This document shows, piece after piece, positions 15,797 through 24,765 of a stretch of 64,000 nt of DNA. The translations under genes were made by a program, and so were the position numbers. The stretch's first letter is position 1, and each line of letters starts with the position of its first letter. Source of the DNA: Pelagimonas varians (GTDB lineage: Bacteria; Pseudomonadota; Alphaproteobacteria; Rhodobacterales; Rhodobacteraceae). The stretch covers positions 248,001 to 312,000 of the forward strand of contig NZ_QKMF01000004.1 in assembly GCF_003208435.1 (NCBI RefSeq), written 5' to 3'. The notes under the pieces were generated by a model, which saw only the letters and a list, made by a program, of their open reading frames with translations, was not told where the DNA came from and ran no database searches.

Positions 15797-16942
15797 TCAG
15801 TCTTTCACCAAAAGATAGTTGGAAAGTTGATCGATCTTTTCGGCTCCAAGCTGGCTCATGTTGGCCTCGATGTCGGTTTTTAAAATATGCACAAGGTGGT
15901 CAATACCCCGCGCGCCAAAGGCCGCGACAGCGTATTGAAACGCACGCCCAATCATAACGAAATCCGCGCCTTTGGCCAAAGCGCGCATGATATCGAGCCC
16001 CCAAGCCACGCCGGAATCGTAGATAAGCGGAACATCTGGCCCGACGGCCTCCCGGATTTTCGGCAATTGATCTATGACGGCCGGTCCGGCTTCGAATTGA
16101 CGTCCCGAATGGTTCGAAACCCAGATGCAATCCACCCCCTCAGCAACCATTCTTTTGGCATCATCCGGCCGCAGAACGCCTTTGACGACCAGATGGCCAT
16201 CCCATTCCTGGCGCAGTTCCCGCAGATATTGCCAATCCGGGATTCCACGGATCAATGCGCCGGCATGGGTAAAACTTTCCCGACCACGTTGGGGGACGTA
16301 GTCATCGAAGAACCGCATCCTTGGGACAATGCCCTCGCGCATATGCGCGAGACACCACGAGGGGCACCGGGCCATCTCTGTGATTGTCCTCAGGTCAGCC
16401 TTTGGAGGCACGGTCAGGTTGGCGCGCCTTTGACGTTCGCGCCGACTTTCCTCGGGGACATCAACGGTGATGACAAGCGTGTGAAACCCGGCGGCCTTGA
16501 TCCGCGGCAGCATCTTTTGCCGCAACTCTGCGGAATTCACGGGATAGTGCTGAAACCACCCGTTGTTGCCGATGTGGGGCGCGACATCCTCCGGCGACGC
16601 GACCGCCACGCTGGACAGCGAAAAAGGTATGTTGTGCGCAACCGATGCCTGCGCCAGCATGCGCTCTGCACCGGCCCACATCAGTCCGGACATGCCAACG
16701 GGCGCAATGCCGAACGGCAGGTCATATGTCTGCCCAAGCAGTGTTTGCTTCAGGTCGGCCTTGGTACGGCCACATAAAACGCTGGGCATGAACCCAATGG
16801 CGTCCAATGCTTCCCGGTTCGTTTTCAAGCCCAGTTCGCGGCCTGTTGCACTATCAAGGTACTCGAAAGCAAATTTCGGAATCCTTTTGCGCGCGGCTGT
16901 TCGCAGGTCGGCTATCGACGGGTGTGACAGGTCGAGATCCAT
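15797..16942 (-). CDS. FMN-dependent alpha-hydroxyacid oxidase/L-lactate dehydrogenase
   Basis: The 381-residue protein is an FMN-dependent (S)-2-hydroxyacid oxidizing enzyme of the LldD/glycolate oxidase family. It has DLPFGIAPVGMSGLMW, FQHYPVN with the active-site Tyr, VITVDVP with Asp, VVKGVL with the flavin-contacting Lys, WVSNHSGRQ with the catalytic His and Arg, and IGRAFQYAVAAFG. The His loop reads NHSGRQ where most relatives have NHGGRQ. ATG 16942 has an AGAGGAA site and is preferred over the upstream 16996 start, which would overlap dctM. It is the last gene of the TRAP operon, so the transporter may bring in its 2-hydroxyacid substrate, or it may oxidise lactate made from methylglyoxal. 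Confidence 0.87.
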   Translation of the reverse strand: MDLDLSHPSIADLRTAARKRIPKFAFEYLDSATGRELGLKTNREALDAIGFMPSVLCGRTKADLKQTLLGQTYDLPFGIAPVGMSGLMWAGAERMLAQASVAHNIPFSLSSVAVASPEDVAPHIGNNGWFQHYPVNSAELRQKMLPRIKAAGFHTLVITVDVPEESRRERQRRANLTVPPKADLRTITEMARCPSWCLAHMREGIVPRMRFFDDYVPQRGRESFTHAGALIRGIPDWQYLRELRQEWDGHLVVKGVLRPDDAKRMVAEGVDCIWVSNHSGRQFEAGPAVIDQLPKIREAVGPDVPLIYDSGVAWGLDIMRALAKGADFVMIGRAFQYAVAAFGARGIDHLVHILKTDIEANMSQLGAEKIDQLSNYLLVKD

Positions 16943-16989
16943 ACGGTTCCTCTTGTTTCTGTTGTTATACAAAAGCGGTTTCGAGGCGA

Positions 16990-18273
16990 TCACCAAAGAG
17001 ACGGCAAAGCCAGAGAAATTGCCGGGACGTAGGTGATGAGCATTAACAGGATGAGCATGCCAATGAAGAATGGCAGAATCGCCTTACTAAGGTTTTCTAT
17101 CGACACCTTGGAGATACTGCTGGCGACGAAAAGATTCACGCCGAGCGGCGGCGTGCAGAACCCGATGGCCAAATTGACCGTCAAGATAACGCCGAACAAA
17201 ATGGGATCAACACCCAGAGCGGTCGCCACCGGCAGCAGGATTGGCGTCATAATGATAATCGATGAGATCGTCTCCATGAACATGCCGATCACAAGCAGCA
17301 AAAGATTGATCAACAGCAGGATGATGATCGGATTATCCGACAGGCTTGTGATCGTCGTGGCCAATTCGGTTGGAATACGCGCAAGGGTTATCAACCTGCC
17401 AAATGCAGTTGCCATGATGACCAGAACCAGAATGGTTCCGCTGGTTTTGGCGCTTCCTGCCAAAATTTCGGGCAGGTCTTTGAGTGTGATGTCACCGTAG
17501 ACGAAAATGCCAATGAGTGCAGAATAGACCACCGCAACAGCGCCTGCTTCTGTGGGCGTAAAAATACCGCTGTAGATACCGCCAAGAATGATGCCCGGCA
17601 CAAGAAGTGCCCAGATAGAAGCGCGGAAACTCTGCCAAACACCCGGCCCGGAGAATGGGGTTGTAGATTGCTGAACAACGTCATCGTTGCGCAGCAAAAT
17701 GCGCGCGACAAACATGAACATCAGTGCAAACAGGATGCCAGGAACCACGCCGGCGAGGAACAATTTACCAATCGATACCTCAGCGGTGACGCCATAGATG
17801 ATGAATGGGATACTCGGCGGGATCATCACGCCGATCATGCCCGACGAAGCGGTTAACGCACCGCTGAACTTTCGGGTGTAACCGACCTTCTCCATTTCGG
17901 GGATCATGTTGGATCCGATGGCCGCCACGGTGGCAGGGGAAGATCCTGAAATCGCCGCAAAGAACACGCAAGCCAGCACATTCACATAGGCAAGACCTCC
18001 TCGAATATGGCCAATCAACGCATTCGCGAAACCAACAAGCCGGCGAGACATGCCGCCGTGCTGCATCAGATCACCCGCCAGAATAAAGAGCGGTACGGCG
18101 ATCAGGGGAAAGGAATCCGCCCCTGTAACCACGGATCGGGCCAAAAGAACCATGGGCGGTGTGCCGTCGACAAAGACCATCACGATCATTGTTGCCAGAC
18201 CAAGGCAGATGCCAATTGGTACGCTGAACAGCAACAGGGAAAAAAGAGTCAGGAATAGAATTGTTGCAAGCAT
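16990..18273 (-). CDS. dctM: TRAP transporter large permease (DctM)
   Basis: A 427-residue polytopic membrane protein with about twelve hydrophobic segments, the usual DctM length. Typical motifs are LLIAVPLFILAGDLMQHGG-like text near residue 55-75, AAISGSSPATVAAIGSNMIPEM (the ISGSSxATVAAIG block), MIGVMIPPSIPFIIYG, and GVILTVNLAIGFCTPPLGVNLF near the C-terminus. It uses the sodium gradient to move a carboxylate delivered by the DctP-type protein. It starts ten bases from the end of dctQ. Confidence 0.92.
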   Translation of the reverse strand: MLATILFLTLFSLLLFSVPIGICLGLATMIVMVFVDGTPPMVLLARSVVTGADSFPLIAVPLFILAGDLMQHGGMSRRLVGFANALIGHIRGGLAYVNVLACVFFAAISGSSPATVAAIGSNMIPEMEKVGYTRKFSGALTASSGMIGVMIPPSIPFIIYGVTAEVSIGKLFLAGVVPGILFALMFMFVARILLRNDDVVQQSTTPFSGPGVWQSFRASIWALLVPGIILGGIYSGIFTPTEAGAVAVVYSALIGIFVYGDITLKDLPEILAGSAKTSGTILVLVIMATAFGRLITLARIPTELATTITSLSDNPIIILLLINLLLLVIGMFMETISSIIIMTPILLPVATALGVDPILFGVILTVNLAIGFCTPPLGVNLFVASSISKVSIENLSKAILPFFIGMLILLMLITYVPAISLALPSLW

Positions 18274-18283
18274 CGGGGAGCCC

Positions 18284-18769
18284 TCACGCCTTGGTTTCTG
18301 CGATTTTGCGCAGAGTTCGTTTCAAATGTTGAACGACACGGATTGCGGCCAGGCCTGCTCCTACAGGCGCAGAAGCATATAGGATCGGAATTGGCAGCCC
18401 AAGAACGACCGATGTCTGGCTGGCGACGAATGGCATCATGATCAGTTTGATGCACTCAAATGCCAGAACGAGCAGAAAGCCGAGAACCATCAGTGCGATA
18501 ATCACATCAACATAGAGCCGCGTTCGTTCACCAAGAGCATCCCGAAACACTGTAATGCGCACGTGATCGCCGGTGTGGAAGGCGTAGCTGACGCCAATCC
18601 AGACAAACCAGACGAACAACCAAAGTGTGAGTTCCTCTCCCCATACAAGAGAGGCATTCATGACGTAGCGCATGAAAACATTGCCAAATATTAGCAAAAC
18701 AATTGCGGCCAAAAGCGCGCTCGCTAAGACCTTTTCGGCGTTTGAATCAATCCACTTGAAAACCGACAT
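18284..18769 (-). CDS. dctQ: TRAP transporter small permease (DctQ)
   Basis: The 161-residue protein has the four transmembrane helices of DctQ, including FGNVFMRYVMNASLVWGEELTLWLFVW, the conserved W-x-EE block, and HVRITVF between helices two and three. It bridges the large permease and the binding protein. A GGGGAGG site precedes ATG 18769. Confidence 0.9.
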   Translation of the reverse strand: MSVFKWIDSNAEKVLASALLAAIVLLIFGNVFMRYVMNASLVWGEELTLWLFVWFVWIGVSYAFHTGDHVRITVFRDALGERTRLYVDVIIALMVLGFLLVLAFECIKLIMMPFVASQTSVVLGLPIPILYASAPVGAGLAAIRVVQHLKRTLRKIAETKA

Positions 18770-18848
18770 TCTTTACCTCCCCAGAAAGAAATGGGGCACT
18801 CGCTCCTTGTTTGGCGCGGGTGCCACGGTTAGCCAAACTTACAAAAGA

Positions 18849-19847
18849 TCAACTGCCGCTCGCTGCTGCGACTGCGGCGACCCAAGTGTCATATGCTTGT
18901 GCACCGACTTCTTCGCGGTATTGCAGGCGCACACTTTCTGTCTTTTCGGCAAAGGCCTGACGTTGCTCTGCCGTCAATTCGAGAACTTCGACGCCAGCGG
19001 CACGAATTTCTTCAAGTTGCGCAGATTCTTCTGCGGCGACCAACTCTGCCTGATACGCGCGTGAGGCGGTCATTGAGTCCCGGACCAATTGTTGATGCTC
19101 TGCCGAGAGACCCTCGAAGAATGGCTTTGAAATTACGGGCATATAGACCGCAAAAACATGCCCTGTGGTCGACAGGTATTTCTGAACTTCGTAGAAACGT
19201 TGGGAAGTAATGATCGCCAATGGGTTCTCTTGGCCATCGATTACGCCCTGCTGGAGCGCTGAATAGACCTCACCAAAGTTCATTGGTGTGGGATTGGCTC
19301 CGAGTGATTCAAACGTTGCAACATGAGCCGGAACTTTCATCGTGCGCAGCTTCACACCGTCAAGGTCAGCAGGAACGGCCACCGGACGCACATTGTTGGT
19401 TACGTTGCGAATGCCCAGTTCAAGCCATCCAAGACCGACCAAACCCTGGTTTTCGACACGCGCCAGCATCTCGTTGCCTGCATCGCTGTCCAGCACGCCA
19501 AAAGCAATATCTTTTGAGGCGTACATGTAAGGAAGCTCGATCACCGCAAAAGCCGGATCCCAACCTGCGAAAAACGAAGAGGGGGGGATGGCCATTTCGA
19601 GAACGCCGGTTTGGACCCCTTCGATCATCTCGCGGTCAGGGCCCATTTGAGAAGAAGGGAAGATCTGGACATCGATCTCTCCGCCTGAACCCGCTTCAAC
19701 CAACTCTTCAAATTTCAACAGGGCACGATGCATATGAAATGCTTCGGCGGCACCATGGCCGACTTTGATGACAGTTTCAGCAGAGGCTGCGAATGCAAGC
19801 CCAGCTGCTAGGGCGGCGCTTAGCGCGACAGTAGTTTTCTTGAACAA
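18849..19847 (-). CDS. dctP: TRAP transporter substrate-binding protein (DctP)
   Basis: The 332-residue protein starts at TTG 19847, six bases downstream of GGGAGG; upstream ATG codons lie within the operator region and are not used. A signal peptide covers residues 1 to about 22 (ends AASAET). The DctP fold is clear from VKLRTMKVPAHV, where the Arg binds the carboxylate, and the hallmark SALQQGVIDGQENP. The ligand is expected to be a carboxylate such as a sugar acid or 2-hydroxyacid. It is the first gene of the leftward TRAP operon and is divergent from the second GntR gene. Confidence 0.9.
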   Translation of the reverse strand: MFKKTTVALSAALAAGLAFAASAETVIKVGHGAAEAFHMHRALLKFEELVEAGSGGEIDVQIFPSSQMGPDREMIEGVQTGVLEMAIPPSSFFAGWDPAFAVIELPYMYASKDIAFGVLDSDAGNEMLARVENQGLVGLGWLELGIRNVTNNVRPVAVPADLDGVKLRTMKVPAHVATFESLGANPTPMNFGEVYSALQQGVIDGQENPLAIITSQRFYEVQKYLSTTGHVFAVYMPVISKPFFEGLSAEHQQLVRDSMTASRAYQAELVAAEESAQLEEIRAAGVEVLELTAEQRQAFAEKTESVRLQYREEVGAQAYDTWVAAVAAASGS

Positions 19848-19892
19848 GGTATCCTCCCAAGGATTGTTGTTGGTGGTTGGTTTTCGATCTAC

Positions 19893-19910
19893 TATCTGAA
19901 ATATCAGATA
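19893..19910. promoter_or_regulatory. Putative GntR operator between dctP and the second gntR gene
   Basis: TATCTGA-N4-TCAGATA is an 18-bp palindrome lying 46 bases from the dctP start and about 75 from the gntR start. Its core (19895-19908) is the exact reverse complement of the element at 4126-4139, and its arms share TCTGATA/TATCAGA with the compound site at 4949-4997. Confidence 0.6.
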
Positions 19911-19985
19911 TGATTTATAAATCAAGTTGGAATGTGCTACCATGTCTGGACGATGCATAGGGACATAGTGAAAGTGAGAGACGCG

Positions 19986-20645
19986 ATGCAGATCAAACGC
20001 CCGGATTCGCTAAGTAAAATTGCGGAAGAACACATTCGCCAAGGTATCGTTGGAGGCACCTTCGGACTGGGAGAACCGCTGCAAGAGGCAAAACTCTCTA
20101 CGGCAACGGGCATGAGCAAAACGCCGATTCGTGAGGCGCTTTCTGCACTAAAACTTCAGGGTCTGGTTCAGATCATTCCCCAACGCGGTGCCTTTGTCTT
20201 CACCCTGTCCAAGGAAGATGTTGAACAGCTTTGCCGATTCAGATTGATCCTCGAGACGGCTGCAATCGATCAAGCGCTCGACGAAAACCCTGCTGCTTTG
20301 CTCGCTGAGTTGGTGCTTATTGTGGAGAAGATGGGGAGAGCTCGGGAAGCGGGCGCATTCGATGAGTACCTTGAATTGGACGCGGATTTTCATGACGCGT
20401 TTTTCAAGCATTGCGGCAACAGCTATTTGCGGGAAGGGTATCAGAAGGTCAGCGACATCGTCCGAACAATGCGGACGCATTTGTCAAAACGCCCGGAGCG
20501 CACTGTCAAATCCTTTAATGAGCATGAAGCAATCACAGCTTACCTCAACGAAGGAAAGACAAGTGCCGCCAAGAAAGTCCTTAAACGGCAAATCACCCGT
20601 GGAGAGCGTTCTTATTCAGATCTGATTGGGGTTGAACAAGTTTAA
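19986..20645 (+). CDS. GntR-family (FCD subfamily) transcriptional regulator, second
   Basis: This 219-residue regulator aligns residue for residue with the one at 4274-4927: winged helix at about 8-72 (STATGMSKTPIREALSAL), FCD domain from about 80. Metal-ligand positions D132, H136 and H180 are kept, but the fourth, H202 in the paralogue, is Gln here (KRQITRG). ATG 19986 is chosen because it matches the paralogue's start and follows GAGAGAC; earlier ATG codons would add a non-homologous tail. Divergence from dctP suggests it controls the TRAP operon and, through the shared operator sequence, perhaps the sugar operons. Confidence 0.88.
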   Translation: MQIKRPDSLSKIAEEHIRQGIVGGTFGLGEPLQEAKLSTATGMSKTPIREALSALKLQGLVQIIPQRGAFVFTLSKEDVEQLCRFRLILETAAIDQALDENPAALLAELVLIVEKMGRAREAGAFDEYLELDADFHDAFFKHCGNSYLREGYQKVSDIVRTMRTHLSKRPERTVKSFNEHEAITAYLNEGKTSAAKKVLKRQITRGERSYSDLIGVEQV

Positions 20646-20908
20646 AAACGCGACTTTGTGATGTCTTTGGCATGCTGGTGCGCATTTCAGAATTCGACGC
20701 GTGACCTCTGACATTTCTGCGGTCTGCGGCACACCCGCCAAGACCAAATACAATACTGGCAGACAATGTTTAGGGGGCGGGTGTTGGACCAGATTGCAGG
20801 TCGCCGGATAGTCTAGGACGGTTTTACGCTTGGTTGCACATGCTAGTCTGATCGCGCTTTGCAATTCATTGCGTCAGCAAGCGGAGGGGCCTTGGCCCCC
20901 CCGAATTT

Positions 20909-21874
20909 TCAGAGCAATCCCGCAAGCCAGAGGTATAGCGGCAGTCCAACCGTGATGTTGAATGGAAAGGTCACGCCCAAAGAGAGTGTCAGGTAAATGC
21001 CTGACTCAGCCTGTGGCAACGCGATCTTCATTGCCGCGGGCACCGCGATGTAAGACGCCGAAGCGGCAAGCACCATCAACAAGAAGAGGCTGCCGGTCTG
21101 TAAACCGATCACGGCGCCCAGACCCAGTGCAAGAACCGCACCTATCATTGGCATCATGATGCCAAAGGCAAACAACCCTGCGCTCAATAGATGCCGGTTG
21201 CGCAGCAGGCTGCGGCCCGCCGACAGGCCCATATCCAGCAGAAACAGGCACAAAATGCCGGTGAAGGGCGTCACAACGAACGGGGCAATCATCTCCATGC
21301 CCTTGTCTTGCGTCAGCAAGCCGATCACGAACGCGCCGGTCAGGAGTACGATGGAACCATTGGCAAAAAGCTCTTTCAGGGGCACACTTCCCGCAGCGCC
21401 GTCGCGTCCAAAGCGATGTGCGATCCAAAGAGCCGAGAGGATCGCCGGAACCTCCATCGTTGCGGCCACAGCGACCATGTAGCCATCCGAAGCAATTCCG
21501 GTCAGGTCCAGCAGGCTGGAGGCGGCGACGAAAGTAACGATGGAGATAGATCCGTAGTGCCCCGCCACGGCAGCAGCGTTCAGTGCGTTCAGCCGTGTCA
21601 TACCGCGCAGCAGGGCATAGGCGATGAAGGGGATCAAAAAAGACAGCACCAAACCCGCAGCAAGGGCAGTGAAAACCTCTGCATTCAACCCGTTTTCTGC
21701 CAGGCTGTGCCCCCCTTTGAAACCTATCGCCAGCAGCAAGTAGAGCGACATGAACTTTGCAGCTCCTTCGGGGATCGAAAGGTCACTGCGCACGACAGCA
21801 GCCAGAAGGCCAAGGACAAAGAACAAGATCGTCGGCACCATTAGGTTGCCTATAAGGCTTTCAAATATCTGCAT
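20909..21874 (-). CDS. SbtA/DUF897-type sodium-dependent permease
   Basis: The 321-residue membrane protein has about ten hydrophobic segments and the repeated inverted architecture of the DUF897/SbtA family. Recognisable parts are AAKFMSLYLLLAIGFKGG near residue 40-56, AAAVAGHYGSISIVTFVAA near 100-118, VAATMEVPAILSALW, and ASASYIAVPAAMKIALPQAESGIY near the C-terminus. In cyanobacteria SbtA imports bicarbonate with sodium. In heterotrophic alphaproteobacteria the substrate of this family is not established. It is divergently paired with a LysR regulator, 97 bases apart. Confidence 0.75.
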   Translation of the reverse strand: MQIFESLIGNLMVPTILFFVLGLLAAVVRSDLSIPEGAAKFMSLYLLLAIGFKGGHSLAENGLNAEVFTALAAGLVLSFLIPFIAYALLRGMTRLNALNAAAVAGHYGSISIVTFVAASSLLDLTGIASDGYMVAVAATMEVPAILSALWIAHRFGRDGAAGSVPLKELFANGSIVLLTGAFVIGLLTQDKGMEMIAPFVVTPFTGILCLFLLDMGLSAGRSLLRNRHLLSAGLFAFGIMMPMIGAVLALGLGAVIGLQTGSLFLLMVLAASASYIAVPAAMKIALPQAESGIYLTLSLGVTFPFNITVGLPLYLWLAGLL

Positions 21875-21971
21875 GATTTAAGTCTCCAGAACAGGTTGGT
21901 GCCCTGTTGCCCAGATTTGACCAATAGTTTAAATACAAATGAACACCTAAACAAATAGCCTGAGGTTATGG

Positions 21972-22877
21972 ATGCGCCCGACATTGCGTCAGATGGAATA
22001 TATTGTCACCGTGCATCAGCTGGGCAGCTTCGGTCTTGCTGCGGAAACGCTGAACGTCAGTCAGCCCAGTCTCTCGAACCAGGTGGCAGCGGTGGAAACC
22101 GATCTAGGTGTGCGGCTTTTTGAACGCGGCCGTGCCGGCTCGCGCACCACGGCGCGGGGGCTGGAGTTTGTCACCCGCGCGCGTCGCATCCTGTCCGAAG
22201 TCGAAGCATTGCGCGGCGCGATGCTCTCGGATCTGCCTTTTGGCGGGAGGTTGCGGTTGGGGGTGCTGCCGTCGATCGGGCCGTATCTTTTGCCACAAGC
22301 GATGAAAACCCTGCACGAAACCGAACCCAACTTGCGGGTCATAGTACGCGAGGAAAACACTCTGAGCCTCGATGAAGGCATAAGGAACGGGCGTTTCGAC
22401 GCGATTATCTCAACGCCTGAGGATCACCCGAACACATTCCAGCGCGAGCTATTCGTCGAACCGCTATGGGTCGCGATGTCGCAGGACCACCCCCTTGTCG
22501 GGCGCACACAAGTCATAGCCGATGACCTTGCCGGGCAACGCCTATTGACGCTCGACACCGGCCACAGGCTGGCACGTATTGTCTACGGCATCGCAGGGGC
22601 GAGCGGGGCCACGGTCTCTGACGACTACGAGGGCACAAGCCTCGACTCTATCGTGCTGATGGCGGCGACCGGAGCAGGAATCGGCATCCTCCCCGACCTC
22701 TTTGCGCGGCGGCAGGGCATCCACCGCAGCGAAGTTTGTGTCATGCCGCTTGCTATACCGGGTGCAGATCGAACAATCAGCATACTCGTTCCAATTGACA
22801 ATTCGGAGCACTTTTCTGCCGCTCTTGCGACAATCCTGCGCAGCGCTGCCAAAGCGCTCGAACTGAAGGTCAACTAG
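21972..22877 (+). CDS. LysR-family transcriptional regulator (OxyR/CbbR-like)
   Basis: A 301-residue LysR protein with the N-terminal winged helix in residues 1-60 (LRQMEYIVTVHQLGSFGLAAETLNVSQPSLS and VRLFERG) and a type 2 periplasmic-binding effector domain from about residue 90. It is divergent from the SbtA-like gene and most likely regulates it. No Cys pair of the OxyR kind is seen, so peroxide sensing is not suggested. Confidence 0.87.
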   Translation: MRPTLRQMEYIVTVHQLGSFGLAAETLNVSQPSLSNQVAAVETDLGVRLFERGRAGSRTTARGLEFVTRARRILSEVEALRGAMLSDLPFGGRLRLGVLPSIGPYLLPQAMKTLHETEPNLRVIVREENTLSLDEGIRNGRFDAIISTPEDHPNTFQRELFVEPLWVAMSQDHPLVGRTQVIADDLAGQRLLTLDTGHRLARIVYGIAGASGATVSDDYEGTSLDSIVLMAATGAGIGILPDLFARRQGIHRSEVCVMPLAIPGADRTISILVPIDNSEHFSAALATILRSAAKALELKVN

Positions 22878-23092
22878 ACATCCGGGAGGGCCGTGCATGT
22901 TGATCGTAGGATGACCACAGTGATTTTGTGTATTACGCAAACACCCGTTGAAGGCGGGTCCACTAACACTGAAATCTGCATGGCGAGGACAAACGTCGAC
23001 CATGCGCAGTGCGGTGTCCAAGATCATGGACACGGTTTCAGCCCGAAGCAAACTTAGGGTCAAAACCCGGGTTTTATGATAGCTGACCCTCG

Positions 23093-24450
23093 TTGTCACA
23101 TACGGCGTCTTCCAAGCTGACAAAACCGCCGCTGTTCGAAGTCTTTCAAGACCGTCTTTCCCGCGCCTTAGAAGGAATTGGTGAAGGGGTTTGTGAATGG
23201 GATATACCCGCAAAGAAATTCCCTTGTTCTCCAAGAGATGCTGAAATTCTTGGCGCGCTGAACCGCGATCACATTCAGACGGATGGACGTCAATTTCTGG
23301 ACTATGTGAGACCGGTTTTTTGATGCCACAGAGCTTACCCGGAAGATGTCGCATAGGACAGCACCATGCTTTGGCAGATCCTTCATTTGGATGACGTAAC
23401 CCAACCAGCAGCATCAGTTAAGGCGGCAACTGTCCGCTGGAAAACGGGAGCAGAGTTTCCGATTGAGAACCGCTTCTGGGTCGAAAAATTGGCTGTTTGG
23501 GGGGGGGCACCGCCTGTCGGCGCACTCTCGCGGCGCAGCGACGGCGTCACTTGGTTTGAAAGTCGATATTGATATCACAGCCCTTAAAGAGACCAAGGAG
23601 AGCCTGCGGGCGAGCCGGAAAATGCGGGCGCAATCCCACAATCTTTCTGCAATAGGTTAACTAACTGACGGGATTGCACATGATTTCAACAACCTGCTGG
23701 CTGCGGATGAGATCCTCATTGGAAAGTGCTTTGTTAAACTTGATTTTGAATACCCGCGACGCGATGGACGGCTAAGAGAGGTTCACAGTCGAGACCGCCA
23801 ATATGCGGATTGACGCACCCTACATTGACACTCGGCAGAAAACGCTGGTCCTCAGTCGATTTGTCATACTGGCCGTCAAAGACAACGGCCACGGGGACAC
23901 TCTGGGCACAGTGGGGAAATCCCGGAGCCAGTTTTTACCACCAAACTGACAGGCGTTGGATCTGGCTTTGGTTTGTCGATGGTTGTTGGATTTGTGAAAC
24001 AACCTCGCGGAACGGTTCAAGTCTATTCTGAATTGGACAAAGGCACAACATTGAAACCGTATTTCCCAGCTAAAAGTGCGCCACATTTTGAGCCAAACGA
24101 TTCCGTGAGGTCCAAATACAATGAAGCAGTTCGTGAAATCCGAGTGCTTATTGCTGAGGACGAGGAAGACGCGCGCAACACTTGGGTCAAGGTTCTTGAG
24201 CGGGCCGGTTATCAAGTGACGGCGGCTCCGGCGGGTGAAGCCGTATTCGCCATATTCGAAGCCGACCCTACTTTTGATCTCGTTCTAACTGATATCGTCC
24301 TGTCAGGATCACTGCAGGGAAGGGGCGTTGCCAAGGCATCGAGGAAGCAATGATCGACATTGCCGGTTCTCGTCATGTCGGGCTATGCCCGAGCAGCGGC
24401 TGTACTCGGGAACGGTTTGAGGCCTTTGTGTCATTCGAGTATCGCGCAGC
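23093..24450 (+). pseudogene. Decayed PAS/hybrid histidine kinase-response regulator
   Basis: Pieces of one hybrid sensor kinase appear in order but in different frames. A PAS-like start (RALEGIGEGVCEWD) is near 23160 and ends in a stop. A second PAS-like piece lies around 23366-23570. An H-box GIAHDFNNLLA (23670-23702) follows an in-frame TAA at 23658-23660. An N-box-like ALLNLILNTRDAMDG (about 23725-23772) sits directly after it, where about 100 residues should intervene, so there was a deletion. Then come VILAVKDNGHG and, in another frame, LTGVGSGFGLSMVVGF (G-box). Finally a receiver domain has VLIAEDEEDAR and LVLTDIVL, broken by TGA at 24351-24353 before PVLVMSGYARAAAVL. No intact product is possible. 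Confidence 0.85.
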
Positions 24451-24765
24451 ATCTGCCATATTCCGCCGCTGCTGTCAGCGAGTTCACTTTCCCAAAGCGG
24501 ACATTCAGCGGGTTCGGCTGATGCTTTGTCGTCAGAGACACACAGGTCATGGCCCATGCAATGCCTGACGGCCTCTCAGAAGTGGACGATCAGGCTACCA
24601 GTCTAGGCACCTTCGAGCTTATTGCCACCGCTGCCCTGAGTGAAACGTAGCACGCCGAGGGCCGATGCCGGCAGCTGTTCACGGCGGCTCTCTCCAGACT
24701 TTGAAATCTTTAGGTGCTCCCGCCGGACGCTTGCAAATGCTTTGGCCGAATGCTTACTGTTGCGA

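Noticed and set aside
15887-16777. 296-codon plus-strand frame opposite the hydroxyacid oxidase
   Set aside because: The minus-strand protein has full FMN-oxidase motifs; the plus-strand product has a shadow-like composition (many Arg, His, Pro) and no start signals.
22542-23414. 290-codon minus-strand frame over the end of the LysR gene
   Set aside because: It overlaps the LysR C-terminal domain antisense and the pseudogene; no known domain and no ribosome site.
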